A stretch of 64,000 bases of DNA from Persicobacter psychrovividus (GTDB taxonomy: Bacteria; Bacteroidota; Bacteroidia; Cytophagales; Cyclobacteriaceae), in contig NZ_AP025295.1 in assembly GCF_036492425.1 (NCBI RefSeq), forward strand, positions 1 to 64,000. The letters run 5' to 3'. Every line of letters starts with the position of its first letter. Within the stretch, counting starts at the first letter, position 1. Of the stretch, positions 9,532-17,896 are shown piece after piece. Below the pieces are notes generated by a model. The model was given only the letters and a program-made list of their open reading frames with translations, searched no databases and was not told where the DNA came from. Position numbers and translations under genes: made by a program.

Positions 9532-10842
9532 TTACTGATCTATTAAATTGGTGGTATAAGGATATTTACCCAGGATTAATTGCTCTGATGCTTTAGTTCT
9601 CAGGTTACTGACTTGCCCATTTTCGATCCAGTTTAATGCCGCAGATATTTTTGCTTCATTTCTTGTGCCTAATGGAAAGTTTTGAAGGTTAAATACCGAC
9701 TCCCCAATTTCAATATCAGGCGCTAAGCCTTGGGCATAATCGCCTTCATTGTCTTTATTGGTAATCCTGAATACAATCGGGAAGAAATTGTAGCCGAACT
9801 TATTGAATAACACCGAGCCTACGTCCTTACCTACTGATTCAGTACCGAAACTTAACAGCTTATTCCCCAAATAGGGGCGAAGACAGAAAATGATGGTTTC
9901 ACTGGCTGATGCGGTATAAGCATCCTGAATAATGGCGACTTTCTGAAAATTGTTGTTGATGTTTTGTGGATTGAAGAGGGTATTTCGGTTCTCGTTAGCA
10001 TATTTATCGTTGTAGGTCTGTTTTAGAAAGACATCGCTACTTGTAGCCTGCGGATAAATCATGGCGGCAAGTTTGGCACTTAATGACACCAGTCCTCCTC
10101 CATTAAACCTGAGATCCAAAATAAGATTGTTCACCCCTTCAGCTTCAAATCTTCTGAAAGCGGCTTTTAAGGGTTCTTCGGCTACAGTTTTAAAACTTTC
10201 AAAATTAATGTATCCCGTTTTGTGACCCTGCCCATCGTCAAATACAGTAACAGGGCCTACAAAATCTGCATTGATACGGGCGATGTTAAAACTGAAATTA
10301 AGATCTTGAGTTCCTCTTTTAACGGTAAGTTGAATTGGTGTACCCTGAGTCTGAGAATAAAGGATACCATAATTCTGACGGTCAATCGGGTTGCCGTTGA
10401 TGGTAAGAATTTGATCTCCTCGGCGCACTCCTGCATTATAGGCTGGGGTTCCCTCTGTTGCATTCATAATATAGAAAGCATCGTAGTTTGGGGTCGCAAT
10501 AATGATTAACCCAGAACCCACTTCAATTTCAAAATTGTTCTCTTCTGAAATGCGGGCATTGCTGCTATTAAACTCCTCGCTGATAAAACTGAAGCGGTCA
10601 TCTCTGTACCTTAGCGCTTCTAAAAGGGCTTCGGGGGTGGAATACCTTTGTGGGTTCGATACCGATGGGCTCATTTCAGACCATAGGTATTCGTCATGCA
10701 TAATACTATTGACGTAATCGAATATATTGTCTTGACCCTTATCTGTGTCAACGATGTTAGCATTGTTGGCATCTTCAAAGGGGTCGGAACACGAAAAGGC
10801 GAAGGGTATTAAGAGTAGGAGTAAAAGTGATTTCTTAAACAT
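9532..10842 (-). CDS. S41-family (C-terminal processing) protease, lipoprotein
   Basis: A 436-residue exported protease. The signal peptide ends LLLIPFAFSC (lipobox Cys about residue 18), so it is probably membrane-anchored in the periplasm. An N-terminal helical segment precedes a PDZ domain (about 110-190, VRRGDQILTINGNPI), then the S41 catalytic core with ILDLRFNGGG and the nucleophile motif TASASE (residues 310-315); the general-base Lys is likely in SVGKDVGS. CtpA-like proteases cleave unstructured C-termini. It starts one base after the stop codon of the upstream XRE regulator gene, so the two are probably cotranscribed. Confidence 0.9.
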   Translation of the reverse strand: MFKKSLLLLLLIPFAFSCSDPFEDANNANIVDTDKGQDNIFDYVNSIMHDEYLWSEMSPSVSNPQRYSTPEALLEALRYRDDRFSFISEEFNSSNARISEENNFEIEVGSGLIIIATPNYDAFYIMNATEGTPAYNAGVRRGDQILTINGNPIDRQNYGILYSQTQGTPIQLTVKRGTQDLNFSFNIARINADFVGPVTVFDDGQGHKTGYINFESFKTVAEEPLKAAFRRFEAEGVNNLILDLRFNGGGLVSLSAKLAAMIYPQATSSDVFLKQTYNDKYANENRNTLFNPQNINNNFQKVAIIQDAYTASASETIIFCLRPYLGNKLLSFGTESVGKDVGSVLFNKFGYNFFPIVFRITNKDNEGDYAQGLAPDIEIGESVFNLQNFPLGTRNEAKISAALNWIENGQVSNLRTKASEQLILGKYPYTTNLIDQ

Positions 10843-10843
10843 A

Positions 10844-12343
10844 TCAAATATTTTTCAAGGCAGATAACTGACCGATGATTTTGGCTTTGGCAATGGCTTT
10901 TTCTAATACTATAGGTTTGGAAGCGCGCTCTTTGCAGGTTTTCATGGAGCAACGTTCGCAGGTCTCATTCACTGTGTATATAGGGATGTTTTGGTCATCC
11001 CAAAAGTTGAATCGCTCGCGAAACACATCATTGAAGGTAAAACCTATACTGACACTTACTTCTGCATCCTCACCAACACTCGACGGCCTTACAAGTGATA
11101 TAACGAAATATTCTTCCCCTGAGTCTTGGTATTGAGAGCGCTGAACCATGAAATGAGCGTCGGGTGCCTGACCTTTATCCTTTAATTCCTGATATTCGTC
11201 GAAAATACGGATGGAGCTCCAACGTCGACAATAGTGCTCGCCATTTTCAATCGCATGTGCCGTATGATGCCGCGAGAAATGCAACTCCTTCGTCACAGAA
11301 TATTGCTTATTTTCGGGATTATGGTAAAAGCGCAGGTAGAAAAGGTTATTAATACCCCAATAGGTCGGAATCAAGGTGGTTAGCCGATGCATGAAAGTTT
11401 CCGAGGAATAGGTGTACTGATTCATCAGTTTGGTGAACGCCTCAGGGTTCCATCGTTCATTTTGGGCAAATGCCTCAAGGTCCTGCATAAGGCTTTCTCG
11501 ATTCATGATTAATGCCCCTGAGAAATAAGTTACTTTATGGTTGTTCAGTACCTGTTCAAAAGAGCCTGTTTCTATCGAAGAGTAGGTATATTCGCGTTCT
11601 TGAATATCCAGGAACCGATAGCCAAGTTCACGACCAATAACAAAGATTTTTTGGGACTCACTGAGGTCTGCATTGATATATAAGGTTGGTCGTTCACCGT
11701 CCACCATTACAGAGCGTAAGTTTTTCAATTCTTCAAAGTGGCTCAGTTTGTCATCATTGATCAGAATGCCATAATCTTTATGCAGGATGGTGGCCAACTG
11801 ATGAAACGAAACTTTATCAGTCACCTTGATTTGATGCTTATGCATAAATATTTCAACATCCCTTTCAATGGAATCGAAGTGATTCTCATGCATTTCAAGA
11901 TAGGAACGCAAAGCAGCGAGGTTAAAATCCTCCTCACTCATATTATATCGTCTCGAAATTTTAATCAGGGTGGAAATAAAGGCATTAATTTTTGTTGGCG
12001 CAGAGGCAATGATTTCTACCAGTTTATTCAGCTCCAGTCCAAGCATTTCCAATGGTAGGTTTTCCAGCACATTGGAGTTGAGCAAAGTGCCGATAGGCTC
12101 CATTTTTTTACTGAGTCTTAAACCCACCAGATCGTCATAGGAAACACCAAGACCAGAGGCTAAGTCCATCAGTTTTTTGGTCTTAGGATACTTTTTTCCT
12201 TTTTCGATTTCATTCAGGTAAGAAATGCTCAGTCCCGTTTGCTTGGCAAGTTCAGTAAGGGAAAGACCCAAATTGGTGCGGTATTCTCTGACCTTCAGGC
12301 CGAGAATTATTTTGATTCCTTCTTCACTAATATTCACGATCAT
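10844..12343 (-). CDS. RamB/ScfR-like XRE regulator with degenerate IrrE/M78 domain
   Basis: A 499-residue DNA-binding regulator. Residues about 14-70 are an XRE helix-turn-helix (LTELAKQTGLSISYLNEIEKG). The middle matches the ImmA/IrrE (M78) fold, but the zinc motif HExxH reads RELGY (238-242), so it should not be a protease. The C-terminal domain ends with four cysteines (CERCSMKTC), as in short-chain fatty acyl regulators ScfR and RamB. RamB of Corynebacterium controls aceA and aceB; here the glyoxylate genes lie 1.3 kb away, and a 20-bp motif upstream of this gene recurs before aceB. I infer an acyl-CoA or acetate-responsive regulator of the bypass that also controls itself and the cotranscribed S41 protease gene. 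Confidence 0.85.
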   Translation of the reverse strand: MIVNISEEGIKIILGLKVREYRTNLGLSLTELAKQTGLSISYLNEIEKGKKYPKTKKLMDLASGLGVSYDDLVGLRLSKKMEPIGTLLNSNVLENLPLEMLGLELNKLVEIIASAPTKINAFISTLIKISRRYNMSEEDFNLAALRSYLEMHENHFDSIERDVEIFMHKHQIKVTDKVSFHQLATILHKDYGILINDDKLSHFEELKNLRSVMVDGERPTLYINADLSESQKIFVIGRELGYRFLDIQEREYTYSSIETGSFEQVLNNHKVTYFSGALIMNRESLMQDLEAFAQNERWNPEAFTKLMNQYTYSSETFMHRLTTLIPTYWGINNLFYLRFYHNPENKQYSVTKELHFSRHHTAHAIENGEHYCRRWSSIRIFDEYQELKDKGQAPDAHFMVQRSQYQDSGEEYFVISLVRPSSVGEDAEVSVSIGFTFNDVFRERFNFWDDQNIPIYTVNETCERCSMKTCKERASKPIVLEKAIAKAKIIGQLSALKNI

Positions 12344-12410
12344 CGATAGCTATATGGTAAATGCTTGAAAGATACAATTTTCTTTGATAAATCCATGGGG
12401 GCGCTTCCTT

Positions 12411-12430
12411 TTTGTGAAAATTCGCTGAAG
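12411..12430 (-). promoter_or_regulatory. Candidate operator, copy 1, upstream of the XRE regulator
   Basis: Read on the minus strand this is CTTCAGCGAATTTTCACAAA; 16 of 20 bases equal the stretch at 13531-13550 before aceB. It lies about 70 bases upstream of the regulator's start codon. An overlapping inverted repeat, TTCGCTGA (12421-12428) with TCAGCGAA (12440-12447), repeats the AGCGAA half. That this is a binding site is inference. Confidence 0.5.
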
Positions 12431-12571
12431 TGGAATCGCTCAGCGAAAGGAGGAAAGCCTTATGGGCTGTAGATTTGTTTATGTCAGATAATTATTCTTT
12501 TTACAATTTTTAGGGGTTGAGCACTCACAATCGCCCACAACTTTTGGTTATATCCATAGATTTAAAAATAT

Positions 12572-13399
12572 ATGGAACAAGCATACAGTTTTTCGACCAC
12601 TATAAAAAAGTTATTTCGACGCGGGCAAATTACTTACCTTGAAGGCATTCAGCTGGTGCGATTTGCCTCAAAACTGGGTTGGTTTAGCCGCAGAAAGAGC
12701 AGTAAAGTTATCTCGTTTCAGTATTTGGGTTTTAAGTTTTATGCTTTGAATTTACAAGAGGTAAAGCGTTTGTTTTATCGTATTTTCTCCTCAGAAGAGT
12801 TTTGGCTTCCCGTCAATTCTACGAACCCAATTATTGTGGATTTAGAAGCAGGAGAGGGCCTGGCAGTACTTTTTTATAAATGGCGTTTTCCTGCGGCACA
12901 GATTATCGCTTTTGAGTCTGATTTTAAATTGTATCAGTTGCTTCGTAGAAATATTGAAAGCAATCAGCTGACAGATATTACCTTATACTATGGTAAAGCC
13001 CTTGATTATGAGGGTTACACGGCAATCAATGGTGATGTTTCAAATCGGGTGGCGTGTTATAAATTAAGTGCCGTTTTGCCAGCAGATAAAATTGATGTGT
13101 TTCACCTACCTTTAAATCAGCAAAGTCAGATAGTGCTTCAGGAGCTGGATGCTGCAGACAAAATGAGCAGTGTCGAGTACCTTTTAATAGATTTTTCAAA
13201 ATATTCGTTTGATATGAATACCTATCGGAATTTTTTCGATACGGTATCAAGCCTGGGTTGGAAAGTTGTTCGGGAATCGGTGTTTGGCAGTTTGGCATTA
13301 GTCGAAGACCGAAATTTTTTCCTATACCCAATTTCAGTTTCCCTGCGACAACGGTTTTTCAAAAAGTGGTGGGGAAAGCCCCTTATAAAGCTCAAGTAA
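12572..13399 (+). CDS. FkbM-like SAM-dependent methyltransferase, degenerate motif I
   Basis: A 275-residue protein with the layout of FkbM-family methyltransferases: a helical N-terminus, then the SAM-binding segment IVDLEAGEGLAVLF (about residues 87-100), followed by the acidic strand end IIAFESDFKLYQLLRRNIESN. In typical members motif I reads DxGxxxG; here it is DLEAGEG, and the later Asp-rich catalytic part is weak (EYLLIDFSKYSFD). It may be a functional O-methyltransferase or a diverged relative. It is followed by a strong terminator and is a single gene. Confidence 0.65.
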   Translation: MEQAYSFSTTIKKLFRRGQITYLEGIQLVRFASKLGWFSRRKSSKVISFQYLGFKFYALNLQEVKRLFYRIFSSEEFWLPVNSTNPIIVDLEAGEGLAVLFYKWRFPAAQIIAFESDFKLYQLLRRNIESNQLTDITLYYGKALDYEGYTAINGDVSNRVACYKLSAVLPADKIDVFHLPLNQQSQIVLQELDAADKMSSVEYLLIDFSKYSFDMNTYRNFFDTVSSLGWKVVRESVFGSLALVEDRNFFLYPISVSLRQRFFKKWWGKPLIKLK

Positions 13400-13412
13400 A
13401 GTTTCCTTTTAT

Positions 13413-13438
13413 AGCCCTCTTCGGAGGGCTTTTTTTTG
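13413..13438 (+). terminator. Terminator with TTCG tetraloop
   Basis: AGCCCTC (13413-13419), TTCG loop, GAGGGCT (13424-13430), then an uninterrupted T run. It ends the methyltransferase transcript 14 bases after the stop codon and separates it from aceB. Confidence 0.93.
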
Positions 13439-13530
13439 TGCTAAATTCTGAGGATGGCCAAGTTTTATTTCGACGGTTAGTAGCGATTCGGACGTATGTA
13501 GGTTTTTAAGGATGAAAGCGTAAATAAATG

Positions 13531-13550
13531 TATTAGCGAATTTTCGCAAA
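13531..13550 (+). promoter_or_regulatory. Candidate operator, copy 2, upstream of aceB
   Basis: TATTAGCGAATTTTCGCAAA, 55 bases before the aceB ATG, matches the motif upstream of the neighbouring RamB-like gene at 16 of 20 positions. It contains the inverted repeat GCGAA-TT-TTCGC (13536-13547). The half AATTTTCGCAAA resembles the published Corynebacterium RamB site AAAGTTTGCAAA at 9 of 12 positions. Binding is inferred from position and similarity only. Confidence 0.5.
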
Positions 13551-13604
13551 TCAGTTTATTTTCTCTAACTTCCGTTATTGTTAATAAACACAAATACAAA
13601 ACTT

Positions 13605-15197
13605 ATGACTAACCATACCAAATCCGTTACTACCCTTTTGAAGAATCACCCCGCACAGGCCGCAATCCTAACCGAGGAAGCCCTACAGTTTTTGTCCGAA
13701 CTGCATCATCATTTTGAAGTGAAAAGACAACACCTATTAGAGCAGCGAAAAAATCATCAGCATAAAATTAGCCAAGGTGTTTTACCAAATTTTGACCCAA
13801 TAACAAAAGGTATCCGAATGGGTAATTGGCAGGTAGCGCCATTACCTGTTGATTTACTCGAACGGCGGGTTGAAATTACGGGGCCTGTTCATCGTAAAAT
13901 GGTGATTAATGCCTTGAACTCAGGTGCCGACGTATTTATGGCAGACTTTGAAGATTCCACCTCACCTACCTGGGAGAACATGATCGATGGGCAGGCTAAT
14001 CTTCGCGATGCGAATGCTCGGCAGGTAGATTTTATCGATCCTGTTTCTCAAAAATCTTATGAACTCAACGAAAAAACCGCCACCCTCTTCGTTCGGCCAC
14101 GAGGCTTGCATCTTGATGAGAAGCATTTGTTGATCAATGGTCAGAAAATCTCTGGGGCACTTTTTGACTTCGGCCTTTACTTTTTTCACAATCACCAACT
14201 GGTAAAAAACAGAGGAACGGGTCCTTATTTTTACCTTCCAAAATTGGAACATTATCTGGAGGCGCGCTGGTGGAATGAGGTTTTTGACTTTGCTCAGGAT
14301 TATATGGCAGTGCCAAGTGGAACCATCAAGGCTACGGTTCTGATCGAAACGATTACAGCCTCTTTTATGATGGATGAAATTCTTTTTGAGCTTCGTACGC
14401 ATAGCGCTGGTCTTAATTGCGGACGTTGGGATTATATTTTTTCCTATATCAAAAAACTGCAAGGACATGCTGATTTTTTAGTACCTGACCGAGAGCTGGT
14501 AGGTATGAATATGCCTTTCATGAAAGCTTATTCTGATTTGTTGATCAAGACCTGTCACAAGCGAAATGTGCACGCAATGGGCGGTATGGCTGCACAAATC
14601 CCCATTAAAAATGATGAACATGCTCATGGAAAGGCAATGGATAAAGTGCAAAAGGATAAGCTGCGAGAAGCCAAAGCTGGTCATGACGGGACCTGGGTGG
14701 CGCATCCTGGGCTAATTCCTGTAGCTCGGGAAGCATTTGATCAACACATGAAAAGAATGAACAACCTGCACATTGAGCGTGGAGATGTGAAAGTGAGTGA
14801 TGAGCACTTGCTGGAAGTGCCCAATGGCAAAATCACTTTTGAAGGAATGGTGAAAAATATCGATGTGGGGGTCCAATACCTTGCTGCCTGGCTTGCGGGT
14901 AATGGTTGTGTTCCGATTTACAATTTAATGGAAGATGCCGCTACCGCTGAAATCAGCCGTACCCAGCTTTGGCAATGGCTGCATCACCCCACTGCATTAT
15001 TATCTGACGGGCGGAAAGTGGAATGGGCGGTTTATGAACAGGCCACTTTAGAAGCGAAAGAAAGAATCCGTGAGATTCATGGGGCGGACTGTTTCGAAAA
15101 AGAAAATTTCGCTCTCGCAGCCAAACTATTTGACCAAATGACAAAGGCTGATCAGCTTGAAGATTTCCTCACTTCAGTGGCTTATGAATATTTGTAA
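13605..15197 (+). CDS. aceB: Malate synthase A
   Basis: Condenses glyoxylate with acetyl-CoA to malate, the second step of the glyoxylate bypass. I take the ATG at 13605 (530 residues, the usual size of malate synthase A); an in-frame TTG 27 bases upstream is less likely. Family signatures seen: GPVHRKMVINALNSGADVFMADFEDSTSPTW, the RPRGLHLDEKHL block, ATVLIETITASFMMDEIL and HAMGGMAAQIPIKND near the active site. It heads a two-gene operon with isocitrate lyase. A candidate operator lies just upstream, and gltA, which feeds the same cycle, is 16 kb away. Confidence 0.97.
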   Translation: MTNHTKSVTTLLKNHPAQAAILTEEALQFLSELHHHFEVKRQHLLEQRKNHQHKISQGVLPNFDPITKGIRMGNWQVAPLPVDLLERRVEITGPVHRKMVINALNSGADVFMADFEDSTSPTWENMIDGQANLRDANARQVDFIDPVSQKSYELNEKTATLFVRPRGLHLDEKHLLINGQKISGALFDFGLYFFHNHQLVKNRGTGPYFYLPKLEHYLEARWWNEVFDFAQDYMAVPSGTIKATVLIETITASFMMDEILFELRTHSAGLNCGRWDYIFSYIKKLQGHADFLVPDRELVGMNMPFMKAYSDLLIKTCHKRNVHAMGGMAAQIPIKNDEHAHGKAMDKVQKDKLREAKAGHDGTWVAHPGLIPVAREAFDQHMKRMNNLHIERGDVKVSDEHLLEVPNGKITFEGMVKNIDVGVQYLAAWLAGNGCVPIYNLMEDAATAEISRTQLWQWLHHPTALLSDGRKVEWAVYEQATLEAKERIREIHGADCFEKENFALAAKLFDQMTKADQLEDFLTSVAYEYL

Positions 15198-15216
15198 TCC
15201 GCCGAAAAACATAAAA

Positions 15217-15248
15217 CCCGTGAGTCGCCTAAAATGGAAACTCACGGG
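15217..15248 (+). other. Stem-loop between aceB and aceA, no T run
   Basis: CCCGTGAGT (15217-15225) pairs perfectly with ACTCACGGG (15240-15248), but no T tract follows. It sits between the stop of aceB and the start of aceA, so it is more likely an mRNA-processing or stability element, or a weak attenuator adjusting aceA relative to aceB, than a full terminator. Confidence 0.6.
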
Positions 15249-15294
15249 CAACTTTAACCTAAATTAATTTCCCTACTTATAATCTACATAAAAA

Positions 15295-16569
15295 ATGACA
15301 AAGCAAGAAAGAATCACCCGATTGATTAATGAATGGAAAACAAATTCACGTTGGAATGGCGTAAAAAGACCCTATTCAGCAGAAGAAGTGATTAACTTAC
15401 AAGGATCTATTGTACCTGAGAACAGCCTTGCGAAATGGGGGGCGGAAAAATTCTGGCAGAAATTGAATAGTCAGGATTTTGTCGCTGGATTGGGCGCTTT
15501 AACTGGTAATCAGGCAATTCAGGAAGTGGAAGCGGGTCTTGATGCTATTTATCTTTCGGGCTGGCAGGTGGCTGCTGATGCAAACCTGGCGGGGGAAATG
15601 TATCCCGATCAAAGTTTGTACCCTGTAAACTCTGTGCCGATGGTGGTAAAACGGATTAACAGTGCATTGCGTCGGGCAGATCAGATTCAGTTTATTCATG
15701 GTGGGGAAATTGATTATCAAGTGCCAATAATTGCCGATGCCGAGGCGGGTTTTGGAGGAAACTTGAATGCTTTTGAATTGATGAAATCCATGATTGACGC
15801 AGGGGCTTCGGGGGTGCATTTTGAAGATCAGTTGTCATCAGCAAAAAAATGTGGACACCTCGGTGGGAAAGTTTTGGTTCCTACTCAGGAAGCCATTAAT
15901 AAGTTGGTGGCTGCGCGTCTTGCCGCTGATGTTATGGGAACAGAAACCATCATTATTGCCAGAACAGATGCCGATGCAGCGAATTTATTAACTTCAGATA
16001 TTGATGCACGTGACCATGAATTTATTACTGGAGAGCGCAGTACAGAGGGCTTTTTCTATGTAAAAAATGGCTTGGAGCAAGGGATTGCCCGTGGGCTGGC
16101 TTATGCGCCTTATTGTGATTTGATTTGGCTGGAAACCTCGAAGCCCGACATCAAGCAGGCTAAAGCTTTTGCGGAGGCCATCCATGCGAAGTACCCTGGA
16201 AAAATGCTGGCCTATAATTGTAGCCCGTCTTTTAACTGGGCAGCAAACTTGACGCGCGCTGAAATGGCGACTTTTCGGGAACAGCTTGCGGACTTGGGTT
16301 ATAAATTTCAATTCATCACCCTGGCAGGCTTTCACGCCCTAAATACCTCTATGTTCGAACTTTCCAAAGCTTATCAACAGCGTGGGATGGCGGGCTATTC
16401 TGAATTGCAGGAAAAGGAATTCGCTTTACAAAGTGAAGAAGGCTTCCGCGCGGTGAAACATCAGTCGTTTGTAGGCACAACTTATTTTGATGCGGTTCAA
16501 AATACCGTAACGCAAGGCCTGGCTGTAACCACCGCCATGAATGGTTCCACAGAGCAGGAGCAATTTTAA
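15295..16569 (+). CDS. aceA: Isocitrate lyase
   Basis: Splits isocitrate into succinate and glyoxylate, the first committed step of the bypass. The 424-residue protein carries the catalytic signature [14 protein letters not shown] (184-197, nucleophile Cys186), the metal-binding [12 protein letters not shown] segment and the YNCSPSFNW substrate loop. At about 424 residues it matches the short bacterial class. It lies 97 bases after aceB with a stem-loop in between, so operon expression with possible differential regulation is likely. ATG start at 15295. Confidence 0.97.
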   Translation: MTKQERITRLINEWKTNSRWNGVKRPYSAEEVINLQGSIVPENSLAKWGAEKFWQKLNSQDFVAGLGALTGNQAIQEVEAGLDAIYLSGWQVAADANLAGEMYPDQSLYPVNSVPMVVKRINSALRRADQIQFIHGGEIDYQVPIIADAEAGFGGNLNAFELMKSMIDAGASGVHFEDQLSSAKKCGHLGGKVLVPTQEAINKLVAARLAADVMGTETIIIARTDADAANLLTSDIDARDHEFITGERSTEGFFYVKNGLEQGIARGLAYAPYCDLIWLETSKPDIKQAKAFAEAIHAKYPGKMLAYNCSPSFNWAANLTRAEMATFREQLADLGYKFQFITLAGFHALNTSMFELSKAYQQRGMAGYSELQEKEFALQSEEGFRAVKHQSFVGTTYFDAVQNTVTQGLAVTTAMNGSTEQEQF

Positions 16570-16710
16570 GCAATGAAGTAATTAGTGGTTTTAATTGTAA
16601 TATCAGGAGGCAAATAAACATTTTAGGAAAACTAAAGTTTGGCTACTTGTACTATTCATGCACTTCTAACCAGAGTGATATGAAAATATTTAACTAAAAA
16701 ACCACTAACG

Positions 16711-17226
16711 ATGAAAAAGCTATCTTTTGCAATTGCCTTTTGTTTTATAGCTGGACTTTATTCCTGTTCAGAAAACAAGTCAGCTAAAGAAAAAGCGCAA
16801 GAATCTATCGAGAACATTAATGATGAACTTGGTGATAATTTGAATTCAGTGCAAGACGATATGGATGATGCCATGAACTCCATCGACAGTGAAATGGAGG
16901 AAATTGGGCGCAACATGGAAAACGCCACTGAGGAGCAAAAAGCCGAAATGGAGACCAGAATGCAGGAGCTTGAAAAAGAAAAAGAGCAAATGCAGGAAAA
17001 TGCTTCAGAATCATGGCAGGACGCTAAAAACGATGCCAACGATGCGATGGATAACGCACAGGACAAAGGGCAAGAAGCTATTGATGACACGAAAGATGCC
17101 ATTGATAATGCTGGTGACAAAATTGAGAATGCAACGGAAGATGCAGGTAACGCCATTGAAGACGCGGCAGATGATGCCAAAGATGGCGCCAACGATGCAA
17201 TTAATGATGTGAAGAAAAAGTTCTAA
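16711..17226 (+). CDS. Acidic helical-repeat lipoprotein, LEA/apolipoprotein-like
   Basis: A 171-residue lipoprotein: signal peptide ending AGLYSC (Cys about residue 19), then an almost uninterrupted charged, Ala/Asp/Asn-rich helix. The first half is coiled-coil-like (MEEIGRNMENATEEQKAEME); the second has irregular 11-residue repeats of the type DNAQDKGQEAIDDTKDAIDNAG, as in late-embryogenesis-abundant or apolipoprotein-like helices. Such proteins often line the inner face of an outer membrane or protect against stress, but no function can be assigned. The repeat also produces long spurious open frames on the other strand. Confidence 0.8.
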   Translation: MKKLSFAIAFCFIAGLYSCSENKSAKEKAQESIENINDELGDNLNSVQDDMDDAMNSIDSEMEEIGRNMENATEEQKAEMETRMQELEKEKEQMQENASESWQDAKNDANDAMDNAQDKGQEAIDDTKDAIDNAGDKIENATEDAGNAIEDAADDAKDGANDAINDVKKKF

Positions 17227-17246
17227 TCATTAATATTATATATTTT

Positions 17247-17280
17247 AAGGCCGTTAATTTTTATTGACGGCCTTTTTTTA
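17247..17280 (+). terminator. Terminator after the acidic lipoprotein gene
   Basis: AAGGCCGT (17247-17254) pairs with ACGGCCTT (17267-17274), and a T run follows. It lies 20 bases past the stop codon. Confidence 0.9.
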
Positions 17281-17311
17281 ATCAAATTAATGTTGAATGG
17301 CTTAGATCATT

Positions 17312-17896
17312 ATGGTAATAATTATTGACTGCGGAAGTGTATCGGTGCCTGATATTGTGAGGGAAGTCAGGCGGTTTAGAAGTAAAATGATGATGGTGGG
17401 TTTACAGGAATTTGAGGCCGATCAGATGCCCGACCATGATGCTTTGATCATTTCTGGCACAAACATGAATTTTACCGATGGGGAGTTTGAAGCTCTCCGC
17501 GAAAAGTTTGCTTTTCTAATGACCTCCGACATGCCCACTTTGGGAATCGGCGGAGGCATGCAAATTATTGGGCAGAGTTATCGTGCTCAAATTTACAAAG
17601 GAGTCTGTGAAAGGGACTATACAACCATGACGAGGCATACCGATCACGCTATTCTTTCTCATTTTTCCTATCAATTCGACATGAAAACCAATCATTGCGA
17701 AGGGATTACCCTACCCGCAGGTTTTCAGAAAGTTGCTTCAAGCAGAAATTATGAAGTAGAAGCCATTGCGCACCATTTCAGGCCAATTTACGGCGTGATG
17801 TTTAACCCTGAACTCTCGGGAACCCTGGGGACAGCCATTTTTAAAAACTTCTTCAATTTAGCGAACAGCTATATCCAGAATCCAATGTTAAGATAG
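17312..17896 (+). CDS. Class I glutamine amidotransferase-like protein, catalytically dead
   Basis: A 194-residue protein with the fold and length of the GuaA/TrpG glutaminase family: N-terminal IIIDCGSVSVPDIVREV, the ALIISGTNMNFTDGEFE loop and a C-terminal block. The nucleophile motif normally read as G-x-C-x-G-x-Q is LGIGGGMQ, with Gly80 in place of Cys. The catalytic His of the FHPE motif is Asn165 (GVMFNPE). Both triad positions are therefore lost while the scaffold is kept intact, which points to a binding or regulatory pseudo-enzyme rather than decay. Its 3' end overlaps the convergent patatin gene by 28 bases. Confidence 0.8.
   Translation: MVIIIDCGSVSVPDIVREVRRFRSKMMMVGLQEFEADQMPDHDALIISGTNMNFTDGEFEALREKFAFLMTSDMPTLGIGGGMQIIGQSYRAQIYKGVCERDYTTMTRHTDHAILSHFSYQFDMKTNHCEGITLPAGFQKVASSRNYEVEAIAHHFRPIYGVMFNPELSGTLGTAIFKNFFNLANSYIQNPMLR

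Noticed and set aside
13578-13604. Start of aceB at the TTG of 13578
   Set aside because: The ATG at 13605 fits the family's length and start; the extra nine codons have no similarity.
16758-17192. 144-codon minus-strand frame opposite the acidic lipoprotein gene
   Set aside because: It is an antisense shadow of repetitive GAN/GCN/AAN codons (Ser/Ala/Phe-rich without start context).
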